A stretch of DNA of 64,000 nucleotides from Prevotella melaninogenica ATCC 25845 (lineage in GTDB: Bacteria > Bacteroidota > Bacteroidia > Bacteroidales > Bacteroidaceae), in the NCBI RefSeq assembly GCF_000144405.1, contig NC_014370.1, forward strand, positions 186,001 through 250,000. The letters run 5' to 3'. Each line of letters starts with the position of its first letter. The stretch's first letter is position 1. The position numbers and the translations under genes were made by a program. The notes under the pieces were generated by a model. That model did not search any database and was not told where the DNA came from. It saw only the letters and a list, made by a program, of their open reading frames with translations. Shown piece by piece: positions 16,479 to 24,728 of this stretch.

Positions 16479-18371
16479 ATGAAAAAGTGGACGATTGAAG
16501 ATTCTCAAGAGTTGTACAACATCTCAGGGTGGGGTACATCTTACTTTGGTATTAACGAATCGGGTGATGTGTATGTAACACCTTGTAAGGACAATACACA
16601 AGTTGACTTACGTGACGTTATGGACGAACTCGCCCTGCGTGATGTGACACCTCCAGTGTTGCTCCGTTTCCCAGATATTCTCGATAACCGCATCGAGAAA
16701 ACATCCTCTTGCTTTGAGAAAGCAAGGAAGGAATATGACTTCAAAGCAGAGAACTTCATCATCTATCCTATTAAGGTAAACCAGATGCAGCCGGTAGTTG
16801 AGGAGATTATCTCCCATGGACGTAAGTTCAACTTGGGCTTGGAAGCAGGCTCAAAGCCTGAGTTGCACGCTGTGATTGCCGTACAGTGTCAGAGCGATTC
16901 GCTCATTATCTGTAACGGATATAAGGATCAGAGCTATATTGAACTGGCTCTGTTAGCACAGAAGATGGGTAAGCGTATCTTCATTGTAGTGGAGAAACTC
17001 AATGAAATCGACCTTATTGCACGTGCTGCAAAGAAGTTGAATGTAAAGCCAAACCTTGGTATTCGCATCAAACTTGCTTCAAGTGGTTCTGGTAAGTGGG
17101 CTGATAGTGGTGGCGACGCTTCTAAGTTTGGTCTTACTTCTTCTGAACTCTTGCAGGCTTTAGAGACTCTCGACAACAAGGGATTGCACGATTGCTTGCA
17201 TCTTATCCACTTCCATATCGGTTCACAGATTACGAAGATTCGTCGTATTCAGACAGCTCTCAACGAGGCTGCACAGTATTATGTGAACCTCAGAAAGATG
17301 GGTTATAACGTTGATTTCGTTGACTGTGGCGGTGGTTTAGGTGTCGACTATGATGGTACTCGTTCTGCAAGTAGCGAGAGTTCTGTCAACTATAGCATTC
17401 AAGAATATGTCAACGACTGCGTCTATACCTTTGTTGATGCAGCCAATAAGAATGATATTCCACATCCAAACATCATTACTGAGAGCGGTAGAAGTCTTTC
17501 TGCTCATCACTCTGTCCTCGTGATTGATGTGCTTGAAACTGCCTCTCTGCCAGAGATGTCAGAGGATTTCGAGGCAAAGGATACCGACCATCAGTTGGTA
17601 AAAGACCTCTACGATATCTGGGATAATCTTGATTCTCGTAACATGTTAGAGGACTGGCACGATGCTGAGCAGATTCGTGAGGAGGCATTAGAGTTGTTCT
17701 CTCATGGCTTAGTAGACCTAAAGACACGTGCTGAGATTGAGGCAATGTATTGGAGTGTATGCCATGAAATCAATAATTTGGCAAAGAATATGAAGCATGT
17801 GCCTGATGAGTTGCGCAATATGGATAAGCTTCTTGCAGATAAATATTTCTGTAACTTCTCTCTTTTCCAGTCTCTTCCAGACAGTTGGGCGATTGATCAA
17901 CTCTTCCCTGTAATGCCGATCCAACGACTCAATGAGCGTCCATCACGTAACGCTACATTGCAGGATATCACCTGTGATAGCGACGGTAAGATTTCAAACT
18001 TCGTTGCAATGGGTCGCAGTAGTCACGTTCTTCCTATCCACGCATTGAAGAAGAATGAGCCTTATTACCTTGGAGTCTTCCTTGTTGGAGCTTATCAAGA
18101 GATTTTAGGTGATATGCACAACCTCTTTGGTGATACCAATGCCGTACATGTTTCAGTAAAGGATGGCAGCTATCATATCGATCAGATCTTTGATGGTGAG
18201 ACGGTAGAAGAGGTATTGGAGTATGTTCAGTACAATCCAAAGAAGCTCGTTCGTCAACTCGAAATATGGGTGACAAAGAGCGTAAAGCAGGGTAAGATTT
18301 CACTTGAGGAGGGTAAAGAATTCCTCAGTAACTACCGCAGTGGACTCTACGGTTATACCTATTTGGAGTAA
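16479..18371 (+). CDS. speA: Biosynthetic arginine decarboxylase
   Basis: 630 residues, the usual length. PLP-binding lysine is Lys99 in YPIKVNQ; the phosphate/glycine loop is CGGGLGVDYDG (residues about 283-293); the second active-site region includes TCDSDGKI near residue 504. It decarboxylates arginine to agmatine, the first step of putrescine and spermidine synthesis by the agmatine route. The cytoplasmic, PLP- and Mg-dependent family is recognised end to end. No other polyamine gene is adjacent in this window. Downstream comes a 587-bp intergenic gap with two repeat elements. Confidence 0.96.
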   Translation: MKKWTIEDSQELYNISGWGTSYFGINESGDVYVTPCKDNTQVDLRDVMDELALRDVTPPVLLRFPDILDNRIEKTSSCFEKARKEYDFKAENFIIYPIKVNQMQPVVEEIISHGRKFNLGLEAGSKPELHAVIAVQCQSDSLIICNGYKDQSYIELALLAQKMGKRIFIVVEKLNEIDLIARAAKKLNVKPNLGIRIKLASSGSGKWADSGGDASKFGLTSSELLQALETLDNKGLHDCLHLIHFHIGSQITKIRRIQTALNEAAQYYVNLRKMGYNVDFVDCGGGLGVDYDGTRSASSESSVNYSIQEYVNDCVYTFVDAANKNDIPHPNIITESGRSLSAHHSVLVIDVLETASLPEMSEDFEAKDTDHQLVKDLYDIWDNLDSRNMLEDWHDAEQIREEALELFSHGLVDLKTRAEIEAMYWSVCHEINNLAKNMKHVPDELRNMDKLLADKYFCNFSLFQSLPDSWAIDQLFPVMPIQRLNERPSRNATLQDITCDSDGKISNFVAMGRSSHVLPIHALKKNEPYYLGVFLVGAYQEILGDMHNLFGDTNAVHVSVKDGSYHIDQIFDGETVEEVLEYVQYNPKKLVRQLEIWVTKSVKQGKISLEEGKEFLSNYRSGLYGYTYLE

Positions 18372-18435
18372 ACTAAAAATCTCTTAGAAGAGTAGGGTAG
18401 CTGTAGTTATATCATAGAATTATCATTGACAATCT

Positions 18436-18504
18436 GTAGGGGCGCATAGCTCGTGCGTCAACCATGAACATTTCGTTTCGGACGCATGTACTGTGCGTCC
18501 CTAC
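18436..18504. repeat. Double palindromic element, GTAGGG...CCCTAC ends
   Basis: Two short palindromes, GCGCA(7 nt)TGCGT at 18442-18458 and GACGCA(7 nt)TGCGTC at 18481-18499, also pair with each other, so the whole 69-bp stretch forms one long hairpin bounded by GTAGGG and CCCTAC. No coding potential. It looks like a small noncoding mobile or REP-like element; only one copy is seen in this window. Confidence 0.7.
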
Positions 18505-18607
18505 GTTTATTAATACAGAGCGTCATAATATGGTGTTTAAGTAGGTTATAAGGTATGTCTACCCTGCTGTTTATCCTCGTTCTTTCTAAAAGAAGCGTGC
18601 TTTTAGC

Positions 18608-18697
18608 GAATTATTTTCATGAAAATAAATATTTTTCTTCACGAAAATAAATATTTTTCTTCATGATAATAAATAATTCTTTTCATGAAAATAATTC
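18608..18697. repeat. 22-bp-phased TTTTCATGAAAA palindrome array, copy 1
   Basis: Four palindromic cores (CATG, CACG, CATG, CATG) have their first bases at 18618, 18640, 18662 and 18684, exactly 22 bp apart, embedded in TTTT..AAAA and joined by ATAAATATTT-type linkers. The 90-bp element has perfect 8-bp inverted ends GAATTATT and AATAATTC. It lies between speA and recG. The rest of the 18372-18957 gap holds nothing further that I can support. Confidence 0.92.
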
Positions 18698-18957
18698 AGA
18701 GTAAGTGGATTTCAACGTGAGAAAGAATACTAAATAATGGCTTTATTTACACATGATAGTATCCTTAAAGAGGGTTGTGAGAGTTGAAGAATAGCCGAAT
18801 TAAGGGCTTATCAGTTAAGTGTTTATAGAGCAGTAAAGGTCAATAACAATCAATAATCATAATTCTAACGTAGAGATGAGAACGCCTTTCGAATAATGGT
18901 AGGTTAAGGAAGTAAACACAATTACGAGTCTGGAGTTATGTATTATGAGTTAAACGA

Positions 18958-21054
18958 ATGGATATACTATCGCAAGACATAATGTATTTACCAGGTGTGG
19001 GGGCACATCGTAAGGAGATTCTGGGCAAAGAACTTGGAATCCATACTTATCGTGACCTACTGGAATACTTCCCTTACAAATATGTTGACCGTACAAAGTT
19101 ATATCTTATTTCAGAGCTTTCGCAAGATATGCCGTTTGTGCAAATCAAAGGAAGAATCCTCAGCTTTGAGGAAACTGAGATGGGAAAACGTAAGAAACGT
19201 ATCGTTGCACACTTCACCGATGGACATGGCATCTGTGATATTGTATGGTTTAATGGTACGAAGTATATCTATCAGAACTATCAAGTAAACAAGGAATATA
19301 TTATCTTTGGCAAGCCTACCTTCTTTAATGGTAGGTTTCAGTTTACGCATCCTGACATTGATGATGCTTCTCAGTTGCAGCTCAATGACATGGGTATGCA
19401 ACCCTTCTATGTCACAACAGAGAAGATGAAGAAGGCTGGTATCACTTCACGTGCCGTGGAGAAACTGACAAAGATGTTGATTAGTAAGCTTACTGAACCT
19501 TTAGAAGAGACACTCCCACCCTTCATTACAACCCATTTGCATCTCATCTCACGGGATGCTGCTATGCGCAAGATTCATTATCCAAAGTCGGTTGATGACA
19601 CCCAGCGCGCCCGTGTACGTCTGAAGTTTGAAGAACTCTTCTACGTACAACTTAACATTCTTCGCTATGCCAGCGACCATCGTCGCAAATACCGAGGCTA
19701 TATATTCAATAGGATTGGAGCACAGTTTAATTGGTTCTACTCCCATAACCTGCCTTTTGAACTTACTGGGGCGCAGAAAAGAGTGATGCATGAGATACGT
19801 GCAGACATGGCAAGCGGACGACAGATGAACCGTTTGTTACAGGGCGATGTAGGCTCAGGAAAGACCCTTGTAGCTCTGATGTCTATGCTTATTGCTATCG
19901 ACAACGGCTATCAGGCTTGTATGATGGCACCTACGGAGATACTTGCAGAGCAACATCTCCAGACGATTAAGGAATTTCTCAAGGGAATGAACTTGCGTGT
20001 AGAACTGTTGACGGGTATCGTGAAGGGTAAGAAACGACAAGAAGTATTAGATGGACTCATCGACGGTTCTATTAATATTGTTGTAGGAACGCACGCCATT
20101 ATAGAGGATAAAGTGCAGTTCCAGCACCTCGGTATGGCTGTTGTCGACGAGCAACACCGCTTCGGTGTGGAGCAACGCGCTAAGCTATGGAGTAAGAGTG
20201 AGAATCCCCCACACGTATTGGTGATGACAGCTACGCCTATACCACGTACGCTTGCGATGACCATCTATGGCGACCTTGATGTCTCTATCATCGACGAGTT
20301 GCCACCAGGACGTAAGCCAATACAGACGATTCACAAGTATGATGACCAAATGGCGAGCCTTTATAGTGGTATAAGACAGCAGATCAACTTAGGACGCCAA
20401 GTGTATATCGTCTATCCACTTATCAAGGAAAGCGAGCGTATGGACCTCAAAAACCTTGAGGATGGCTTTGAGGCTATGCAAGATATCTTCCCTGAATTCC
20501 AGCTAAGTAAGATTCATGGAAAGATGAAGGATAAGGAAAAAGAAGCCGAGATGCAGAAGTTTGTCAGTGGACAAACACAGATACTCGTTGCCACAACAGT
20601 GATAGAGGTAGGTGTAAACGTGCCTAATGCAAGCGTAATGGTTATTCTCGATGCCCAGCGCTTTGGGCTTTCTCAACTCCATCAGCTGCGTGGTCGTGTT
20701 GGTCGTGGTGCTGAACAGAGTTATTGTATCCTTGTTACCAACCACAAACTAACCAAGGAAACCAGAAAACGTATTGATATTATGTGCGATACAAATGATG
20801 GTTTTGAAATTGCAGAAGCCGACCTTAAGTTGCGTGGACCTGGTGATCTGGAAGGTACGCAGCAAAGTGGTATAGCCTTCGACCTTAAAATTGCCGATAT
20901 AGCTCGTGATGGACAGATTGTTCAGATGGCACGAGAAGAGGCACAAAAGATTATCGACGACGATCCAACATGTCAAAAAATAGAATATAACATGCTCTGG
21001 GAGAGACTTAAAGCGTTAAGAAAGACTAATATAAACTGGGCTGCTATTTCATAG
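18958..21054 (+). CDS. recG: ATP-dependent DNA helicase RecG
   Basis: 698 residues, full length. The N-terminal wedge domain with an OB fold (residues about 1-160) is followed by SF2 helicase motifs: Walker A GDVGSGKT with Lys302, APTEIL, DEQHRFG (motif II), TATPIPRTL (motif III), VATTVIEVGVNVPNA and the QLRGRVGRG motif VI. The C-terminal RecG region LKLRGPGDLEGTQQSG is present. It remodels stalled replication forks and branch-migrates Holliday junctions. It starts after a 586-bp noncoding gap; no clear -7 box was found nearby. Confidence 0.97.
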   Translation: MDILSQDIMYLPGVGAHRKEILGKELGIHTYRDLLEYFPYKYVDRTKLYLISELSQDMPFVQIKGRILSFEETEMGKRKKRIVAHFTDGHGICDIVWFNGTKYIYQNYQVNKEYIIFGKPTFFNGRFQFTHPDIDDASQLQLNDMGMQPFYVTTEKMKKAGITSRAVEKLTKMLISKLTEPLEETLPPFITTHLHLISRDAAMRKIHYPKSVDDTQRARVRLKFEELFYVQLNILRYASDHRRKYRGYIFNRIGAQFNWFYSHNLPFELTGAQKRVMHEIRADMASGRQMNRLLQGDVGSGKTLVALMSMLIAIDNGYQACMMAPTEILAEQHLQTIKEFLKGMNLRVELLTGIVKGKKRQEVLDGLIDGSINIVVGTHAIIEDKVQFQHLGMAVVDEQHRFGVEQRAKLWSKSENPPHVLVMTATPIPRTLAMTIYGDLDVSIIDELPPGRKPIQTIHKYDDQMASLYSGIRQQINLGRQVYIVYPLIKESERMDLKNLEDGFEAMQDIFPEFQLSKIHGKMKDKEKEAEMQKFVSGQTQILVATTVIEVGVNVPNASVMVILDAQRFGLSQLHQLRGRVGRGAEQSYCILVTNHKLTKETRKRIDIMCDTNDGFEIAEADLKLRGPGDLEGTQQSGIAFDLKIADIARDGQIVQMAREEAQKIIDDDPTCQKIEYNMLWERLKALRKTNINWAAIS

Positions 21055-21195
21055 AAAATAACACCACAAAATTGGCTTCAAACGCCCTGTTTTAGCGACT
21101 TGACATAAATCATGTGGGGGCAAAAATACGTATTATTCCTTTGTTAAACAGGCTAAAAAAATAGCTAAGGTGCAATTTATTCTATATTTTTTCGT

Positions 21196-21203
21196 TATCT
21201 TTG
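21196..21203 (+). promoter_or_regulatory. -7 box for the M23/LysM peptidase gene
   Basis: TATCTTTG matches TAnnTTTG. The implied leader is about 120 nt and contains a 28-codon open frame. Confidence 0.6.
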
Positions 21204-21235
21204 CGAAGTCTTTCGGTAAAAAGTTTCGTACTTTT

Positions 21236-21322
21236 ATGAAGTTTATCAACGACTTAACCGATAGAAAGGGATATGAAAATCTGTCCCGTGCCGCAAGGCA
21301 TCCAAGTGTCGAAATAAAATAA
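21236..21322 (+). CDS. Possible 28-residue leader ORF upstream of the M23 peptidase
   Basis: An ATG-initiated 28-codon frame runs through most of the leader and stops (TAA) 7 nt before the peptidase ATG at 21330. The peptide starts MKFINDLTDRKGYENLSRA and is basic and hydrophilic, with no signal peptide. The spacing would suit translational coupling. The frame is short enough to occur by chance, so expression is unproven. Confidence 0.35.
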   Translation: MKFINDLTDRKGYENLSRAARHPSVEIK

Positions 21323-21329
21323 CTTGATT

Positions 21330-22334
21330 ATGACTTTTAAGAAAATAGTTAGGACTTTTGCTCTAACATCTCTCTTAACTTTGACAGCCCATTCAGCAAA
21401 TGCCCAAGACTTGCTTGCCCGTCAAGCACCAATCGACCGCCGTGCTAAAGCATTAGACACAATGGTTATTAATCGTCTTCGCGAAGCTGAGGAAATCGAA
21501 GAGCCTTCATCTGAACTCTATAATGATTGGGATAACAATTATGCACACCGTGGAGGTAACCTCCCGGATGTATACAAGATTGATCTTCGTGGCTTCCATA
21601 TGCCAACACCAAGCCGTGTGATTACAAGTAACTTCGGACGCCGTTGGGGTCGTCGTCACCAAGGATTGGATATTAAAGTGTATATTGGCGATACTATTCG
21701 TGCAGCCTTCTCTGGTAAGGTTCGTGTAGTAAAATACGATGGAAACGGATATGGTAAGTATATTGTTATCCGACATAATAATGGACTTGAAACCATTTAT
21801 GGTCACCTTTCAAAGCAAATAGTAAGTCCAAACCAGACAGTTCGTGCTGGGCAGCCTATCGGATTAGGTGGTAATACTGGTCGTTCTACAGGTTCTCACC
21901 TTCACTTCGAAACTCGTTTGGCAGGTGTGGCTTTGAATCCAGCACTCTTCTTCGACTTTGCTAACCAAGATGTTACTGGCGACTACTATGTATTCCGTCG
22001 CAACACTGTAGCGCAAGAGTCAGAGCGTGCAACAGCTGCTCGTGGTACTTCTTCAAGCCTTGGTTACTCTCGTGAGAACATTCAGGGCAAAGGCAACCAA
22101 AGTCATAGTTCACGTCAGGAAAGAAACTACAACACTGATTTCTCAAGTCATACTCCACGTAATGAGGCAAGTGCTGATAATGGAAAGATTTTCTATCACA
22201 AGGTTGCTAATGGTGAAACCTTAGAAACGATAGCCAAACAACATGGCATCAGTATCGAACAGTTGTGCCGTCAGAACCGCATAGGCAGATTGACGCGAGT
22301 ATCAGAAGGACAGCTACTCTCGATTACGAAGTAA
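21330..22334 (+). CDS. Secreted M23 peptidase (LytM type) with C-terminal LysM
   Basis: 334 residues from the ATG at 21330; a TTG two codons upstream is in frame but unlikely. Signal peptide MTFKKIVRTFALTSLLTLTAHSANAQ. The M23 domain (residues about 90-215) has the zinc ligands HQGLDIK and HLHFE, and YGHLS. A Ser/Arg/Asn-rich linker (about 225-285) leads to one LysM domain (about 287-334, YHKVANGETLETIAKQHG). It would cut peptidoglycan cross-bridges in the periplasm, or activate amidases if catalysis is weak; here the zinc ligands look intact. Followed by a clear terminator. Confidence 0.93.
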   Translation: MTFKKIVRTFALTSLLTLTAHSANAQDLLARQAPIDRRAKALDTMVINRLREAEEIEEPSSELYNDWDNNYAHRGGNLPDVYKIDLRGFHMPTPSRVITSNFGRRWGRRHQGLDIKVYIGDTIRAAFSGKVRVVKYDGNGYGKYIVIRHNNGLETIYGHLSKQIVSPNQTVRAGQPIGLGGNTGRSTGSHLHFETRLAGVALNPALFFDFANQDVTGDYYVFRRNTVAQESERATAARGTSSSLGYSRENIQGKGNQSHSSRQERNYNTDFSSHTPRNEASADNGKIFYHKVANGETLETIAKQHGISIEQLCRQNRIGRLTRVSEGQLLSITK

Positions 22335-22355
22335 AGATTTAACCCACCATACAAA

Positions 22356-22390
22356 CAGCTCCGATGGACATAGTCTATCGGAGCTGTTTT
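22356..22390 (+). terminator. Intrinsic terminator after the M23 peptidase
   Basis: CAGCTCCGATGGAC (22356-22369) pairs with GTCTATCGGAGCTG (22373-22386), then TTTT. Confidence 0.85.
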
Positions 22391-22466
22391 CGTTTATAGT
22401 CTTTTCCGTTTATAGGAACAAAGGGAAAGAGAATTAAGTCGGATATGGAGTAAACTCAAAGCGAGC

Positions 22467-23684
22467 TTACTTCCCGAACACTTGATTCATTACATTAGCA
22501 GGTGGGCGCTGATTTTCCAGCTCGTTCTTCATAAAGTCCATATAAGGCGCTACATGCTGGAAGAACTGATGATACCCCTTACAGAGATAGTTAAGGCCAG
22601 GATTGCCGTAACAATCGCGAATAAAACGATTCTTCGGGCACTCTCCATGGCAAGCAAACTGATACTTGCACTCCTTACACTGTTGTGGAAGAAGTCTATA
22701 CTTTATCTTGGAAAAGTCCTTCTGTCGGTCGCTATTCATCATCTCATAGATGGTATGCTGCGACAAGTTGCCAAGTTTATGTTCTGGATAAACAAAGTGA
22801 TCACATGAATAGACGTCACCATTATACTCCATAACGCCGGCATGACCACACTCTTTAGCCATGGTACAAATACCTGGTGCAACGCCAACCCAATTCGCCA
22901 AAGTGGCATCAAAGAGCTGTATATAATATTCGCCTACATCATGGTGTACCCACTCATCGAAGATAGTACAGAGGAAATTACCCCATTGTTCAGCCGTGAC
23001 AGAGAAGTCGGTTAGCTCACCACCTTCCTGCATTCCTGGTGCTAAGGTCAGCCCATCTGTACGCTTAACAATACGCTCCACGATAGGTGTAAACTGTATA
23101 TAACGGCAGCCAATCTCCTTGAAGAAGTGATAAAAGTCTAACGGATAGTCTGCATTAAAGTCGTTGACAACGGCGAGTGCATTCCATTCAACCCCATGCT
23201 TATTCAATAAGTCTATGCCTTTCATCACCTGATGGAAGGAAGGCTTACCCATTGCGTTGCGGCGATACTCGTCATGGAACTCTTGTGGACCGTCAATAGA
23301 GACACCCACAAGGAAGTTATTTTCCTTGAAGAAACGACACCACTCATCGTTTAGTAGAATACCGTTTGTCTGAATACTATTGTCTATCTGACGGCCACGA
23401 GCGTAATAACGCTGCAGTTCCAACGCACGACGATAGAACGAGATAGGACGCATCAGTGTCTCACCGCCATGCCATGTGAAGAGGACTTGTGGTGTTGTCT
23501 GTGCCTCGATGTACTCCTTGATGAATTTCTCAAGTAACGCATCGGTAATAACATGATTCTTATTATCGTCATATAGCTTACTCTTCTCCAAGTAATAACA
23601 ATACTTACACCGCAGGTTACAAAGTGAACCAGCTGGCTTCAGCATGATATACATGGGATGACTAAAGGGAACAATGGTATTCAT
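22467..23684 (-). CDS. Anaerobic sulfatase-maturating enzyme (radical SAM, SPASM)
   Basis: 405 residues from the ATG at 23684. A longer frame begins at 23717, but the -7 box at 23705-23712 puts transcription start inside that extension. The radical SAM cluster is CNLRCKYC (Cys22, Cys26, Cys29), followed by WHGGETLMRP. The C-terminal SPASM region carries CTMAKECGHAGVMEYNGDVYSCDH and CKECKYQFACHGECPKNR, with the cysteines for two more Fe-S clusters. It oxidises the active-site Ser or Cys of sulfatases to formylglycine without oxygen. Both sulfatases in this window (7909 and 9481) are of the Ser type and would need it, although it lies 11 kb away in the other orientation. Confidence 0.93.
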   Translation of the reverse strand: MNTIVPFSHPMYIMLKPAGSLCNLRCKYCYYLEKSKLYDDNKNHVITDALLEKFIKEYIEAQTTPQVLFTWHGGETLMRPISFYRRALELQRYYARGRQIDNSIQTNGILLNDEWCRFFKENNFLVGVSIDGPQEFHDEYRRNAMGKPSFHQVMKGIDLLNKHGVEWNALAVVNDFNADYPLDFYHFFKEIGCRYIQFTPIVERIVKRTDGLTLAPGMQEGGELTDFSVTAEQWGNFLCTIFDEWVHHDVGEYYIQLFDATLANWVGVAPGICTMAKECGHAGVMEYNGDVYSCDHFVYPEHKLGNLSQHTIYEMMNSDRQKDFSKIKYRLLPQQCKECKYQFACHGECPKNRFIRDCYGNPGLNYLCKGYHQFFQHVAPYMDFMKNELENQRPPANVMNQVFGK

Positions 23685-23704
23685 AATAATCTTGTTTCGA
23701 GTGG

Positions 23705-23712
23705 CAAAGGTA
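23705..23712 (-). promoter_or_regulatory. -7 box for the sulfatase maturase
   Basis: Minus strand TACCTTTG, about 20 bp before the chosen ATG. It decides the start codon. Confidence 0.65.
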
Positions 23713-23847
23713 GTCAATTATTTACTAATGGCAAAACATTCCAGATGACTTATTAAGCCCTTGCCAGTCATTGACTCATGAACTCTCTTTTCAGAGTAGG
23801 TAGATATGACTTCGTATAGTCGTATTTTGCAGGGTATTTAGGGGCTA

Positions 23848-23926
23848 ATACCAATGGTGTTTACCAACCGCACCACACGTGCTAAGCCTTAACACGATAT
23901 GTGCGAAGCATCCGCACATCATGTGC
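23848..23926. repeat. 22-bp-phased GCACCAnTGGTGC palindrome array, copy 2 (four units)
   Basis: Four 13-mers start at 23848 (ATACCAATGGTGT), 23870 (GCACCACACGTGC), 23892 (ACACGATATGTGC) and 23914 (GCACATCATGTGC), exactly 22 bp apart. Each keeps the outer CAC...GTG arms while the centres vary, including compensating changes. It lies between the maturase and the small secreted protein. Confidence 0.88.
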
Positions 23927-24043
23927 GGAGCAATTACGCAGTAATAAAAAGCGGAAAGAAAACTTCATTCAGCATGTCATAATATGTCGTGATGGTAATA
24001 GAACTAACTGATAGAAGGACTTGTTTACGGAATAAGAGAAAAT

Positions 24044-24094
24044 AAAAAAAATGTTCCAAGACTATTGACCGCAAAAGGGTTTAGCCTTGGAACA
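24044..24094 (-). terminator. Terminator of the small secreted protein gene
   Basis: TGTTCCAAG (24052-24060) pairs with CTTGGAACA (24086-24094). On the minus strand the stem is followed by TTTTTTTTATTTTC. Confidence 0.75.
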
Positions 24095-24120
24095 CGCCAT
24101 ATATAGTGTGAAACGAAATC

Positions 24121-24564
24121 TTACTTAGAGGTTGTCGTGTCTGGTTTAAAGGAGTCTGAGATTCCTTTACCTAATTTCTTAAAGAACTTCTTGCCATCGG
24201 CACCAATCTTACGGGTTACCTCACCCATAGTCTTGGTTTCACGTTTAATCACCTTACCCATGCCACGTGAGAAAGTCTTAAAGCCGTCTCTAACCTCCGT
24301 TTCGCCAGATTCATTGTTGTCTGGTAGCGGTGCATAGGTTGAGTTATTACTATTTGCATTGCCATTGTTGGAAGGCTTAGGCTTTGATACATTAGAAGAA
24401 TTTGAAGCCTTAGAATTGCGATTGGCTTGCTTCGCTGCAGCCTGCTTATTTGCTCTTACCATGCCTGGTGATGCTCCAGCAATACCACTATACTCTGTTT
24501 GCGCTGATACCGAGAGGCACAGCAACAACAAAGCTACTAACATTTTAATTCTCATTCTTTCCAT
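24121..24564 (-). CDS. Small secreted protein of unknown function
   Basis: 148 residues if started at MERMRIKMLVALLLL (ATG at 24564); the frame extends 12 codons further upstream without signal-peptide character. The signal peptide ends near SVSAQ. A low-complexity Asn/Ser/Lys/Pro linker (residues about 35-75) leads to a basic C-terminal segment with GMGKVIKRETKTMGEVTRKIG and KKFFKKLGKGISDSF. I recognise no family. The C-terminal part could be a helical membrane- or wall-associated segment. A single gene with its own terminator; it does not look like a shadow frame because the codon pattern and signal peptide are convincing. Confidence 0.7.
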   Translation of the reverse strand: MERMRIKMLVALLLLCLSVSAQTEYSGIAGASPGMVRANKQAAAKQANRNSKASNSSNVSKPKPSNNGNANSNNSTYAPLPDNNESGETEVRDGFKTFSRGMGKVIKRETKTMGEVTRKIGADGKKFFKKLGKGISDSFKPDTTTSK

Positions 24565-24655
24565 TTTCGTACGTTTTATTAGGTGAAGAGGACAGAGCAT
24601 GAACGTGCTCTAAACATCCCCATAATAATACAACTTACTGAATAAAACGATTTTA

Positions 24656-24728
24656 TAGCGCAGAAATTGCCGCCCTTAACAATCAATAGGACGTATTAAG
24701 GGCATTTAAACTAAAGGTAACTGCGCTA
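24656..24728 (-). terminator. Nested 3' hairpins at the end of the glycosyltransferase operon
   Basis: Outer arms TAGCGCAG (24656-24663) and CTGCGCTA (24721-24728, overlapping the stop codon) enclose inner arms GCCCTTAA (24672-24679) and TTAAGGGC (24696-24703). On the minus strand the outer stem ends next to AAAATCG, so termination strength is uncertain. Confidence 0.5.

Noticed and set aside
18608..18697. CRISPR array suggested by regularly spaced repeats
   Set aside because: The period is 22 bp with near-identical linkers, only four units, and no cas gene in the window; a CRISPR needs longer repeats and unique spacers.
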